Below, piece after piece: positions 33,986 to 44,309 of a DNA stretch of 64,000 bases; the first letter of the stretch is position 1; every line of letters starts with the position of its first letter. Made by a program: the position numbers and the translations under genes. Origin of the DNA: Sphaerosporella brunnea (lineage: Eukaryota > Ascomycota > Pezizomycetes > Pezizales > Pyronemataceae); the NCBI GenBank assembly GCA_008704415.1, contig VXIS01000124.1, positions 1 through 64,000 of the forward strand, in the 5' to 3' direction. The notes under the pieces were generated by a model, which did no database searches, was not told where the DNA came from, and saw only the letters and a list, made by a program, of their open reading frames with translations.

Positions 33986-34110
33986 AGACTTCCGGTCGTT
34001 TTTTTGTTCTATAGAAGCGCGTTTCTATCCCTCACGATGGAAGTTGCCCGCCCCTCATCTGTTCCAATATACTCGACTTCCGACAGAACAATAGAAACAA
34101 GAATAGAACC

Positions 34111-34625
34111 GCCAGTGGACGACTTCCCGCGGTTCTACTGGTATTTTCACACTATAGAAAGACGCTCCTATTTTATCCGTTACAAGGGTGGGTCCGCACC
34201 CCCCCCCCCCCTTCTCTACAAATTCTCTATCGACTTCTGATAGAAGAATAGAAACCCCCTACATAATTTGGTCGCCTAACCCCGGTCGAACCCTGCCGCT
34301 GGTCGGAGTTTGCGCGAGGAGCCAATCGCCGCCGGCGTGCCGGCCTTGTTGTAGGTGTGCTACTGAGCGCCGATAGACGAGCACGAGAAATCGGTACCTC
34401 CATTTGCTGCTTCCTTGACATCGACCCTTCTGAACGCTCTGTATAGAACCACGGGAAGTCGTCCAGTTTGGTCGCCTACCGCGGTAGTGCCGCCTCGGAG
34501 TTCATGCGGGGAGCCCATCGCCGCCCGCCGGCTTTCTGCCGCTAGGTAGCGCGCGTAGGTGTTCTGCATATCGAGCGACGGGAAGCCGCTGTCTCCGTTT
34601 GCTGCCTCTTTGTCAGTTTGGATAC
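34111..34625. repeat. inverted repeat plus ~200-bp diverged tandem duplication
   Basis: GGACGACTTCCCGCGGTTCTA at 34117-34137 recurs inverted at about 34443-34463. Two units beginning GGTCGCCTA (34269 and 34469) share GAGCC-ATCGCCG, TAGGTGT-CT, TTTGCTGC and later blocks at similar spacing. Non-coding; the class is unknown. Confidence 0.4.
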
Positions 34626-35007
34626 CCTGAATAGAAGGATGTTAGATTCAAAGGTCTTCCATTCCAGTAGATGTGTGTGTGTGTGTGTAATCAAGTTCAA
34701 TGTCCGCGCGCATGTAGCCTAACTAGACTATCGCAGACCCTCCACTCATATATCCCCACCCATATCTTGTCCGCCACCTTATTGGTATTATCTCATTCTC
34801 CAACTTCATACCGAAGCGGAAAGACAACCCAAAAACTGGCATATCCAAAAGCTCCCCGGTCACTCCCCCTCTCGCCCCCGGTTACTTGAGTCATGCGCAT
34901 GCTCGCAGCTAGTTCGAATTGTAGAGACTGATTATTGATTATTACAAATGCAGAAGCAAGTAAGTTTCATCAAACACAAAACTCTCAACCGCGCCTGCTT
35001 ATAATTG

Positions 35008-35202
35008 TCACAGATCCTCAGCCCGAACGCCATCATACAACTGTTCGCACTTATCATGACGACATACCGGACCACCACAACCTTTGCACATCGCCGGGGG
35101 GGCACCTCGGGCACGCACGTTTACCCACTTGCAGTAGCAACAGGCCCATTCTAGGTGTGTCACGACACGGCTGTCGAGTGTGATGTGGTTAACGCGGCAC
35201 AT
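35008..35202 (-). CDS. CCxC small Cys-rich protein, divergent member
   Basis: 64 aa, single exon. It begins MCRVNHITL like its relatives, then EWACCYC, MCKGC, VC and KC, giving the same order of a CCxC and a CxxC knuckle followed by two single Cys. It is shorter and more diverged than the other two intact members, and the Asp-Gly-rich tail is rearranged. No signal peptide, so probably intracellular. Its upstream region holds the shared cassette at 35312-35442. Function unknown. Confidence 0.55.
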   Translation of the reverse strand: MCRVNHITLDSRVVTHLEWACCYCKWVNVRARGAPPAMCKGCGGPVCRHDKCEQLYDGVRAEDL

Positions 35203-35311
35203 GTGTGTCTTTCTGGTTTTTTTTTTTTGTTTATGTAAGTAGATAGGTCTGCCGGTTGTTGTAAGATTGCGAAGATATAGTCAACTGGAAGAAGCCGCGG
35301 GTAACTTATAT

Positions 35312-35442
35312 CCAGTACTGGCCTTACTATGAGTTGTCAAATTAAATAAAGGCAAGTTAAAAAAAAAAAAAAATGGGTTTTTCGATCCACCATTCTATTA
35401 ATTCGTGTTGCGAGTGATAATACAATACCAAAAGAACATAAT
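35312..35442 (-). promoter_or_regulatory. CCxC-family upstream cassette
   Basis: CAGTACTGGCCTTACTATGAG, TTGTCAAATTAAA, TTTTTCGATCCA, ATTCTATTAATT, GCGAGTGATAAT and an AGAACAT end occur in this order on the plus strand, in the same orientation relative to the gene as in the other copies. An A14 run interrupts it. Confidence 0.55.
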
Positions 35443-36513
35443 GAGCAGCCATGCGCATGCGCAAATTTTTAACTACTTCGACCCTTCCTCCAAAACGCGC
35501 CACGGGAAACGACTTCGTGCGGCGGCGCAACGTGGCGCAGTGTTCTCGATAGCCAGCCAAGCCGGCGTGCTGTTTATCACTGCCAGTGTCCCAAGATAAC
35601 ACAGTTACATGAGCCCCTGCAACAGGATCCTCATTCTTGCAAAGCGTGGCCCTCCAGCTGCAGGCTGCAGGCTTCGGATCAAGGCTGATTAAAAGGCCGC
35701 TTTTTTACGCAGCCCATCGATAGCACTGACGCGGGGAGACAGGAAGATTAGGGAGCACGGCGAAGGAGTTCCCGTTAGATGACTGTTTGTCTGGCGGATA
35801 TATCTAACTACGTGTAGCCATAGGCACCTGTTCGGATGTCTACACAATGCACACTCTAACTAAACTTATCAGTGGTTTCGCTAGCTGGCGTGTTTGGGGT
35901 GGAGATGTGGGTGTTGATGGAGACTCTGGGAGCTCATGGGTGGACCGGGCGTCTAACGATCACCCAAAGTTAACTCGCGCACCGGGCAGTCTTCTGGTTT
36001 CTAGGCCAGCTGCACCCACGGTTTCTAGTCGGGCTTCCGGGGAGGTCTCTTGGATTCCATGGGCCCACGGGTTCCAGAGTAGGCCGTAAGTCGGCCTACC
36101 TAGTTCTCTGATCCCCCTGATGCCGAACAGGTACAGCCCTATGGTACTATATGTCACTTAACGCGTTAATTGCGCTGTTCGAACAGAAAGTGTTTTTTTT
36201 GCGGTGTATCTACCGCGAGACGTAGTGGAATCGTATTGAGCTTCAGCACATCTGATCTGCGGGCATTACGTTTCCACCGGCGTTGATAGGCTTTTGTCAC
36301 ATCGGAAACGTTGAGCGGCGCCGAGCATCTGGCAACAATTCTGACCCCCCCCCCCCCCTCCCCTCTTTTTTTACAATGGTATGAAGGAGAAAAGCAAGTG
36401 GGCGCCTAGTTTCAACCATGCTATATAGCAGTTCCAATTGATTATGTACACAAGTGCTTCGCACAAAACCGAAAAAAACACAAGCCTGCCCCGCCCCGCC
36501 CCACCCCTAGAAG

Positions 36514-36747
36514 CTACCAGACCCGAGGCATATACTCCGTCGGAATGCCCTCCCCATCAAGTTGATGTACACACCTCGAAAAACCACATATACTCCTATC
36601 ACAGCCCCTGCACATCATGTGCTGCTTGGCCTCTGGGAAATCCACGTTTTTTCCGAACAGGCATTTGCAACAAGTCCAGTACGTGCGTTGTATCCTTGTG
36701 CTGTTGCCTTGGAAGCCGTTGACTGTGATATTGTTGGCTCGGCACAT
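36514..36747 (-). CDS. CCxC small Cys-rich protein
   Basis: 77 aa, single exon, start MCRANNITVNG. It shares with the copy at 43589: the MCRA-x2-ITVNG start, TRIQRT-WTCCxC, FPE-KQ-M-C-GC, IC and HQ-DG-G-P. Cysteines fall as C2, a CCxC knuckle at 26-29, CxxC at 46-49 and C54/C59, as expected for a zinc ribbon. No signal peptide or membrane helix. The leader ends ACAAAAACAAACATG, almost the same as the copy at 43589, and carries a TATA-like TATATATTCC. The biological role is unknown. Confidence 0.7.
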   Translation of the reverse strand: MCRANNITVNGFQGNSTRIQRTYWTCCKCLFGKNVDFPEAKQHMMCRGCDRSICGFSRCVHQLDGEGIPTEYMPRVW

Positions 36748-36849
36748 GTTTGTTTTTGTATATGTAGATTTAGATGTATGTGTTGGTGTTGGTTGTTATA
36801 ATATTGGTGGGAATATATAGTGATTAAAGCTGCGAGTACTTATAACTCA

Positions 36850-36945
36850 ATACTGACCTTACTATGAGCAGGTATTGTCAAATTGAAGGACTCTTTTTGA
36901 CCGATCATTGTGTTATATTGCGAGTGATAATCTCAGAGAACATGC
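36850..36945 (-). promoter_or_regulatory. CCxC-family upstream cassette
   Basis: TACTGACCTTACTATGAGCA, TTGTCAAATTGAAGG, GACCGATCATT, TTGCGAGTGATAAT and AGAGAACATG in order, about 100-200 nt upstream of the ATG at 36747. Confidence 0.6.
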
Positions 36946-37941
36946 AGACCAGCGGAGACAACCAGTTTCAAGCCCTAGTCAGCCGGTCCCCCACAGGTAT
37001 GCGAGGTGATGGCCTATGATGCGCGAGTTTTAGAAAAAAATATGCAACCAATCTTCAAGCGGCCATTCAGCATATTCAAAGCGCTTACCCCACTTCTAGC
37101 GGTGTGGAAAGGGTACTTCCAGAGATACCAAGAGTTCAATCAGTTTCATAGTCGCCAGAGAAAGTTGAAAGACGCCGCTCCGAAGGCCGCCAACAATACC
37201 AAAAAAACTGCGAGCACTTGGAAGAAGGGAATGTCTGGACGGGTAGCGGAAGCACTGGCAGTCGTCACACCTACACTCCAGTGATGGTACCAGTGGGCGC
37301 TCAGCAAAACGAGATGGCACGGGGGCCTAGTTCTTATCGTCGTCTGTACAATGGAAAATGAGCGAACATGTTACATGTATCAGGGCTACCTACGTCCGGA
37401 CTACATTACGCACCGCACTTCTAAGGCGTACCCGGGTGGGGGGGAGCAGCGGGACAGTCGGACTAGGACTGTCCTTGGCCACTCCGGTTTCAACATTCCA
37501 GCAGCTAGTTCGAATTTCTATTAACATTGCGAGTGGTAATATAATAGACACCAGAGAACATGTAATGAGCACCACCACCGAAACGCGTGCTCCCTAGAAA
37601 AATCTAGATCAACATGCTCGCTTTAATCAGTTGGTTTAACCTACATACAGGTTCCAGAGTACTAGTAGTTTCCCGCAGCAATGATAGACTGGATTTTGCA
37701 ACCACCTTGAGGAAGAAAGCTATGCCAGTGAGTGCAATACCATTCGCGGATGGTTTTGTAAGCATATGCCCGTAAGCAGCCTTCTTGTGAGCTTGGCATA
37801 TATTGTTATACCCACAATTATTTCCCGTATAAAAAAGGATCACAATCCGCCGGACCCTCCGGTTTCCTCCCATACGCCGTAAATCTACAACCCCGTCAGC
37901 CTCCGCCCACCATAGGATCCGGGCGGGGGGGGGGGGGGAGA
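36946..37941. other. intergenic with an orphan cassette
   Basis: No gene supported. Contains the orphan family cassette at 37510-37570 and a G15 run near 37924-37939. A basic 92-codon frame at 37006-37284 has no recognisable features. Confidence 0.4.
37510..37570 (-). promoter_or_regulatory. orphan CCxC-family upstream cassette
   Basis: CGAATTTCTATTAACATTGCGAGTGGTAAT and CAGAGAACATGTAATGAGC match the distal half of the other cassettes, but no family gene lies where one would be expected (lower coordinates, minus strand). Confidence 0.45.
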
Positions 37942-38676
37942 CTACATATACGTAAAAAGATGCGACTCCCTCATCATCGCCACACTAAAGCAAGCACGAC
38001 AAAGGCGTTCGGCCTCCTCGGCATCCATAGCCAGTATTCGCGTCAACGCCGCCATCCCATACGATGCAAAGCCGGTCTCGCACTGCAGCAGCCCGACTCC
38101 TCCGATGTGTTTCAGCTCGGCGTCTTTGGGCCACTTGCCGATTGGTTGCTTGACTTTTGCGACGCGGATGTCGACGAAGCCCGCTTGCTCGAGCCGTAGC
38201 CGCAGCGTGCTGTCCGAGGAGACGACGGAGCGGCCTGCGAGCGTTAGCGGCGGAAGAGGAAGAGGGTGAGGGTGAGGGTGAAGTGCCGATTTTGGCCATC
38301 GCTTGCTTCATCAGGTTGCTGTAGATGTTGATCGGGTTGTCGTCCGGCATTACGGCGTCGTTGAAGGTGGGGAGCTGGTATCGGTCAGTGAGTAGCCAGT
38401 CAGTCAGGCGGGCGGGACTCACGCCCTGCTCTGTCAGTTCTACGTAACCACCGGGTGCGGTGGCACTATCCGGTAGACTCCTCGTTAACCATCGTAGTCC
38501 GCATATATCTCTGTGACATAATCGGAATATCACGCACCGATATATCTCCTTCATGAGCCGCGGCCAGTCCGAGATCCCAATAAACAGATTCCTCGCATGT
38601 ACGAAGTCAAAGTGATCCGGCTGGAACGTCCAGTCTCCTTCCACGTCACCAATCTAAGGGAGCGGTCTCCATCAGC

Positions 38677-38708
<32 letters not shown>

Positions 38709-39448
38709 CCCCCCCTCCCCGGCCACAACACTCCTACCTCAAATTTACAATTCTGCGGCAACCATTTCGGCTGAATCGGATTCAAATCAATACCAGTCAC
38801 TTCCGCCATCGGATACTTGTCCGCCATATCAATGGCCCAGATGCCGGTGCCGGTGCCGATGTCGAGGACCCGCTGCGGATGGTCCAGCGGCGAGAGGTGG
38901 AGGCGGCCACCCAGCAGGCGCAGCGCAATTTCATGCCACATATCCAGTCTTCATGCCCACGCTAGTAAACACACATACTAAAGCCTGGGGAAATGTGGGG
39001 TGGGGGGCGGATACCGATCTTGCTCCAGCTGGCATCCTCGCGTAAGCAGAACATCATCCTGAAGAAACGATAACTTACTGCGTCGGTAGGAAGCAAATTC
39101 TTATCGTGGCCAAAATATGTATGATACATGCGGCCTTGCATGCGTCAGCCCCCCTCCTCCCGAGGTAAGACATTAAACCCACCATTCTCGATCACAAACG
39201 CATTGATCGATTCCGTGATGCTCGCGGTGCTGCTACCGTAACTGTGGGTGGCTTTCAGCTACCTGCGCACCAACGCCACCTTACACATACCCCGAGAAGT
39301 AATCCTCGTGCTGCGGCTCCTTTTTTTTTTCGTATCCACAATCAGCACATTGCACCCTACCTCACACGCGCACACACACCTTCTCCAGGCTCATAGGCGT
39401 TGTTGCTTCTTCCTGTTCCGGATTCGCAGGTAACATGCTGCTGCTCAT
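37942..39448 (-). CDS. LaeA-like SAM-dependent methyltransferase
   Basis: Nine exons give 341 aa: 39448-39380, 39319-39291, 39241-39183, 39134-39079, 39028-39015, 38948-38738, 38653-38538, 38465-38287 and 38234-37942. Every junction keeps frame and restores family sequence: FVIENGRMYHTYF, LLPTDALEQDRLDMWHE, then motif I VLDIGTGTGIWA (103-114). GIDLNP, WTFQPDHFDFVHARN and APGGYVELTEQG follow, then a late VKQPIGKWPKD segment. This is the LaeA/TAM-type fold found in global regulators of secondary metabolism and in many paralogues of unknown substrate. Exon 5 is only 14 nt. Intron 8 (38286-38235) appears to use a GC donor, with a good branch site (GCTAACG). The intron after motif I holds a long CT repeat. 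The start could alternatively be the second ATG, 12 nt downstream. Confidence 0.85.
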
Positions 39449-39643
39449 GCTGATGGTGATGACGAGAGTTGCAATTGGTTATAAGCAAGGGCAAGGGACA
39501 AGGACAAGGGGCTAAATATATTGCCCACCGGCGCAACCAAGACTTTTTAGTGTGTGCGGCTGCCCTGCGCACGGAATGGACCAATCTCGGTTCGGTATGT
39601 GGGGGGACAATTTTCGCGATTGATTAGCTAGGGCTGGGCGGAC

Positions 39644-39729
39644 GGACGGGAGGTCGTGAGCCCTGCGATTAGTGCTTGGATGTTTCTACCTGGAGTACAC
39701 ACCCTTACCATTGAGCCACTGGATGGCTT
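39644..39729 (-). pseudogene. tRNA-Trp-like relic or SINE head
   Basis: The minus strand reads GTGGCTCAATGGTA (A box/D arm), then ACTCCAGG with a CCA-like anticodon position, then GGGCTCACGACC in place of a B box. The first half is close to eukaryotic tRNA-Trp; the second half is decayed. Immediately 3' comes TCCCGTCCG-CCGCCCAGCCCTAG, which resembles the 5S rRNA interior. Confidence 0.38.
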
Positions 39730-40003
39730 CCCGTGAGATTTTGATAGTTTTTGCTTAAATTTCAGGCGTTCAGACATCCAAAAATATGCGTCACGGCTGT
39801 TCCCTTTTTTCATAGGTTCTGATTGGCTGGGCTAGGGTAGAGTGGCACATACGCCGCCTGGTCCAGCCTCGCTTTTGTGTATTACGTTATTCTGCAGGCT
39901 GGAGCCCCTCACGGTGATGGGTTTAGCAACGAGCGGGGTAGTGTCGTGGCATCAGAGCCAGAGACCTCGCTCTGTCGGGCTTCAACAGCAACCTTCGAAA
40001 ACA

Positions 40004-41854
40004 ATGGACCCGCTTTCCGTCGCGAGCTCCGTAGTCGGGCTGCTTTCGGCAACGGCGGCAATTTGTTCCGCTTTGGAGACATTTATTTCCAGTTCCATCA
40101 ATGCACCCATCCTCGCAAGAACCGTTAAACTTGAGCTCCACGACGTGCGGGCCGCGCTCTGTCGGCTGCAGCCGCTCATTTTACGTCAGACCGGCCCAGC
40201 ACTCCCTCAAGAATCCCAGCTTGATGTGGAGCAGTTGCTTGTGACGCTGACCGGCTGCGTTTGCACGGTCTCGGAGCTGGAAAAGGAAGTGGACGACCTG
40301 AAGATCGAGGGAGAGGGCATCAAACTGTTGGATCGCGCCAGATGGGCTTTGAAAGAGACTAGCATCGCGTCCATTCTTGGCCGCCTGCAATCTCACAAAG
40401 CTTCGTTGACATTGATAATATTGGTTTTGACATGGTAAGAAAATTAATGAATTTGTGCAGCTGATTCCAGCTAACGGCAACTAGCACTTCGGCCGACGCT
40501 CAAAGAGAAAACTTAGACAGACTTTCCTCTCAGGTCAGCTATCTGGCTGAAGTTAACGCACAGCTCTTGGATCGAATGCGCGCTGCTGGTCCCGATTCAG
40601 CAACAGTTCCTGCTCCACAAATTATAGAGGGAGAAAAAGAGTTTATCTCACCGCCATATGAAAGCGACCTGCGTGGGAGTCGCGTGTACAAAAAGATATA
40701 TCGCTCGGATGCAACAGCTGAACAGTGGGATTCCATGTCGATAACTTCGAAGAGTACTACGAGCCGATGGACAGAATTCTCGGGATTCAGCCTTGGGGAC
40801 CTATCCAACGTATCGATAGTGCGTTTGCCACTGTATGCCAAGGAACTTTATAACTCAGCTTGGTATGATGGCCAAGACGGGAACGAAGTCCCACAAACAA
40901 TGCCGCGGCCTACTGTCCTCGAGGAACGCCGCGTTGAGGAAGGAGCAAAGACTTGCCAATATTTTTCTGACAGCTTCGAAAGACTGTTGGAGTCTGTCAA
41001 AGAATGGAGCCGGGATTTTTCGACAGCTAGTGCTGGCAGACGGAGCATGCATCTCCATAGTGTACTGAATGAGGCAGCGAGAGACCGTATAGAGAGTGTT
41101 ATGCTCGACGATCGAGGTGTGCGTAGAATGCTCAAAGACGAGGAGCGACGACACTTTGTTTTGACGGCAATTTGCATGCGGTTGATATGGGAGTTCGTTT
41201 TCACCAAGTATCTGTTTGGGCTGGAAACAGAAACGAGGCAGAATCTTCTGACGCTTGAGAGGACACTGGTCGAGAGTGGTATGTTCGGTTTCCGTTGTTA
41301 GGGCACTAATGGCTGCTGAACAATTGCTGATATGCCTCGTAGGAGAACGTCGAGCAGTTCATCGATGGCGAACAACAACTTTGTCCCTGCTTTTGAAAAC
41401 CTCCTCGCATTCCACGACATTGACGTCTGCGGTCGAGTCAGTCGTCACTGAGATTGCAACCCACTTGAATCATATTCTTCCACCACCTCCTGACAGGGCA
41501 CCAGCCCTTATCTCGTCACTCCGGAATCTGGTATCTCAGGCTGCCAAACTAGCCATAGAGATGCGGACGAGCGAGGAAGTGTACGTTATGAAGCGACAGC
41601 CCTTGCCCGAGTACGATGACCACGGCGAGGTCAGCGATACAGTCCCTTTCAACCCGAGGGCCATGCGTATCAACCAGGAGGATATCTCCAGTAATGGTCA
41701 CATAGATCTGCCATCTAATGAGGCGAACACTCCTGAAGCTTCGGTGAAGCTGGTTCTGTTTCCGCTCGTCGTAGTTCAAGTGTCGGAACCTTGCGAGGAT
41801 GAGTCGGTTGTATTCCCAATGCAAGTTCTGGTGAACATCCCCCAGTATCGGTAA
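40004..41854 (+). CDS. STAND-type fungal N-terminal-domain protein without NACHT
   Basis: Three exons (40004-40434, 40485-41278, 41343-41854) encode 578 aa. The start MDPLSVASSVVGLLSATAA is the classic opening of the fungal STAND N-terminal domain (PF17111 type, a helical death-fold-like signalling domain). It continues through about residue 140 with heptad-rich helices (VSELEKEVDDL). The rest is mainly helical with no NTP-binding loop, so this protein has the sensor/effector-type N-terminus but no NOD core. The last codon before the stop overlaps a good donor (CG-GTAAGA); an alternative 79-bp intron ending at AATACTAG (41933) would extend the C-terminus. It lies 4.5 kb upstream of the NLR gene at 46400, on the same strand. 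Confidence 0.75.
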
Positions 41855-42437
41855 GAGTGAACCTTGCCCACGAGTTATTTCAAGCTGGCAAGTCTTATTA
41901 ATTGACTGTGTAATACTAGTGCTGCTAGGGCTCCGCCATGGAGAGATCTAGAGATATCCGGACCCCGATCCAGAGTAACAAGACTCACTCCCATAACGTT
42001 GGTAAACCTGATGAGTGGAACCGGGATTCTTTGTTGAAACTGAACTGAGCAACTTATACAGGGACCATTCTCCGGATTCAACCAAAGAACGGTTGGATCG
42101 TATCTCCTTGCCGAGCACACCTTCTTCTACCATTCGATTTATCTCCTAACCCGGTAGGTGGCGCTACGTCGCTTCTCGGGCCTGCTACGATATCGAGGTA
42201 CGAGGCCTGAAATCATGTGAAAGCAACAGGGGCTTTGTCGGCCATGCAAAAAAAACGTCAATACAATACCACTGGTATTTGCTGCTCGATCAGTGCTATG
42301 TGATATATATAGACACCGCAAAATTTGGATTGCCAGGCAATGTTGTCAATAGCCAAACCAAAAATTTAAAGCCGCATCCCAAGTAAATCCGCCAACGGAA
42401 AACGCTTTGAGTGATCCTCGGGGCTGTAATGATTTGT
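41855..42437. other. intergenic
   Basis: Possible extra 3' exon of the preceding gene near 41934-42050; otherwise nothing supported. Confidence 0.35.
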
Positions 42438-43203
42438 TTTGTTTTGTTTTGTTTTAAATCATACATCGTACACAAGGACATTAGCCCAAGTGCCTCCTAT
42501 CTTACGAATCGGAGTGAGGCCAAAGGCCTATGACGGACAAAAAAGACCTGGTATCCTGTCCCCACGGTTTTACCCGTCTGTTGGGGCTCCCCATACAAAG
42601 GAAATTCATGAAAAGCAAACCACACCATTAAACTCGCCCTAAATCATTGGTGTCAGCCCTTTAATAGGGACTTAACCCGTACGTCTGCCAATTTCAGTTT
42701 CGTTGAGGAATCTCAGCACAACCGCTGTCATCCTGTCATCACAAAAAATATCCCTCACTCTCTTTTGTCTGTGCCGTCCCCATATCCTCTCCTCTGAAGA
42801 AGTCTTTGCGCTGTTCCTTCCACCTCCTGCAGTGCAGCATAAGGTGGCTTCTCGTTTGCGGGGTGTCGTCGTTGCACCAATCGGGGGCTGTAATGATGTC
42901 CATGAACAGCGTGAAAGGAAGTCGCGAACTGGGTGACTTTTCGTGAAGCAGCCCAGACGAATAGACTAGAAGGGCCATAGGTACACCCATATGGCCTTGT
43001 AAGGGACTCTGTGCAATGCCCACAATTAGTTGTGTCCAAGGCCGCGGCTCGTTGGGTGATGCTTTTCCTAAAAGTTTAGGACACGGCAAAAAACGAAGTG
43101 AACAAGACCAGTGATTACGGATTCGGATTGGACACTTTCGCCGCAGGGAGGGATACAATATCTGGAAGGGGCTTACCATTCGAGTTGGCGAAAGGTAATG
43201 CAC
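42438..43203 (-). mobile_element. LINE relic: RT-proximal Cys motif plus 3' UTR and A-rich tail
   Basis: The minus-strand frame 43203-42739 contains APDWCNDD and TRSHLMLHCRRWKEQR, the C-x2-(D)-H-x4-C style motif at the C-terminus of non-LTR retrotransposon ORF2. Downstream (towards 42438) it continues into the same 3' segment found at 14341-14490, and ends in a repeated AAAAC tail in place of pure poly(A). 5'-truncated copy. Confidence 0.65.
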
Positions 43204-43385
43204 TACACATAGTTCTGCCTCAAGGTAGTTGCAAACCTCCGTCTACAACCTCGGGGGGCGTATATACATACATACATGTATGTACTCTAGGTTAAGCCAA
43301 CTGATCAATGCGAGCATTTAGAGCTCGATTCTTCTAGGGAGCACCCGCTTTGGAGGAAAGTTATGGTCTTGTTGCCGTGGTTTGC

Positions 43386-43470
43386 TCATTGTATGCTCTC
43401 TGGTATTATCAATCGCAATATCAATAGAATGATTAAAAACAACTTCCTTTAATTTGACAAGACCACCCCC
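43386..43470 (+). promoter_or_regulatory. CCxC-family upstream cassette
   Basis: In the gene's direction it reads ATGCTCTCTGGTATTATCA, CGCAATATCAATAGAAT and CTTTAATTTGACAA, the reverse complement of the cassettes beside the minus-strand copies. The orientation relative to the gene is therefore conserved. Confidence 0.6.
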
Positions 43471-43588
43471 GCTTCTCATCCCCGGCCCTCACAACATCGA
43501 TCATAGATACCTCAACTAATACTGACCACTTCGAATATATATCTCACCACCAATCCAAAATATATATACAACAAAAACAAATACAAAC

Positions 43589-43822
43589 ATGTGCCGAGCC
43601 AAACACATCACGGTTAACGGCGTCCAAGGCGCCGACACAAGGATACAACGCACGCACTGGACTTGTTGCCGCTGCCAGTTCCGGGACAACATGCATTTCC
43701 CAGAGTCCAAGCAGAAAATGGAGTGCGGGGGTTGTGGTAGCGAGATTTGTCCTCTTTTTGATTGTGAACATCAAGTTGATGGCCGTGGTGTTCCGAAGAA
43801 ACTTGTGCCCCGTAGTGTCTAG
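43589..43822 (+). CDS. CCxC small Cys-rich protein
   Basis: 77 aa, single exon, start MCRAKHITVNG. Cysteines: C2, C26-C27-x-C29 (WTCCRC), C46-x2-C49, C54 and C59. The HQVDGRGVP tail is shared with the copy at 36514. Two CxxC-type knuckles suggest one zinc-ribbon fold. No secretion signal. Upstream lie the conserved cassette (43386-43470), TATATATA near 43560 and a leader ending CAAAAACAAATACAAACATG-like. It has the opposite strand to its relatives at 35-37 kb, so the family was dispersed by inversion or duplicative transposition. The family is unknown to me. Confidence 0.7.
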   Translation: MCRAKHITVNGVQGADTRIQRTHWTCCRCQFRDNMHFPESKQKMECGGCGSEICPLFDCEHQVDGRGVPKKLVPRSV

Positions 43823-44030
43823 CTAGACCGTGGACCTGGTTTGGTGTTTTGAGTTTTAGGCTTGGTTGTGCGGCGACATGGGAATTGAATTGTGTTAGGA
43901 TTAGCTGCCAGTGATTTCAGGATATATATGATCTCTACATAGTTCATAGAATCAATTTGGTCTAATCGCGACTGCAACTATGTTCACATGCACGTGCTAT
44001 GAGCTTGAAGTGAAGAGTAAATAGTCTTGG
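43823..44030. other. intergenic
   Basis: 3' flank of the small gene; nothing else seen. Confidence 0.35.
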
Positions 44031-44309
44031 GTGGCCACTTACAGCCCGCCTAAAACAGCCGTTCGCTTCAACATCAATATGGGCGGTGTTGATATTTCCG
44101 ACCAGCAGCAAAGCTATTGCGGACTGTTCGCGTCTGGATGCCGCTCTCCTTTTGGATTCTTTGCTACGCAATCCTTACCGCCTTCATCCTGTGCCCTGAA
44201 GTGTAAGGTTCCTTCTGGCTTGGAAGTGGTGTTCACAGGCTTAGAGCCCGTTTGGATAGACTGTTGGGAACGGTCCTCAACCAGTGGGATAGCAAAGGTT
44301 GTGTACTAA
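44031..44309 (+). mobile_element. piggyBac-like transposase fragment (relic)
   Basis: The frame includes FNINMGGVDISDQQQSY, closely matching the invariant NxxMGGVDxxDQ-SY motif of the piggyBac (DDE_Tnp_1_7) catalytic domain. The conserved sequence disappears after that point and no further transposase or terminal repeats are visible, so this is a small decayed fragment. Confidence 0.5.

Noticed and set aside
37006..37284. 92-codon basic plus-strand ORF
   Set aside because: No domain, no splice or promoter signals, and amino-acid composition like random frame.
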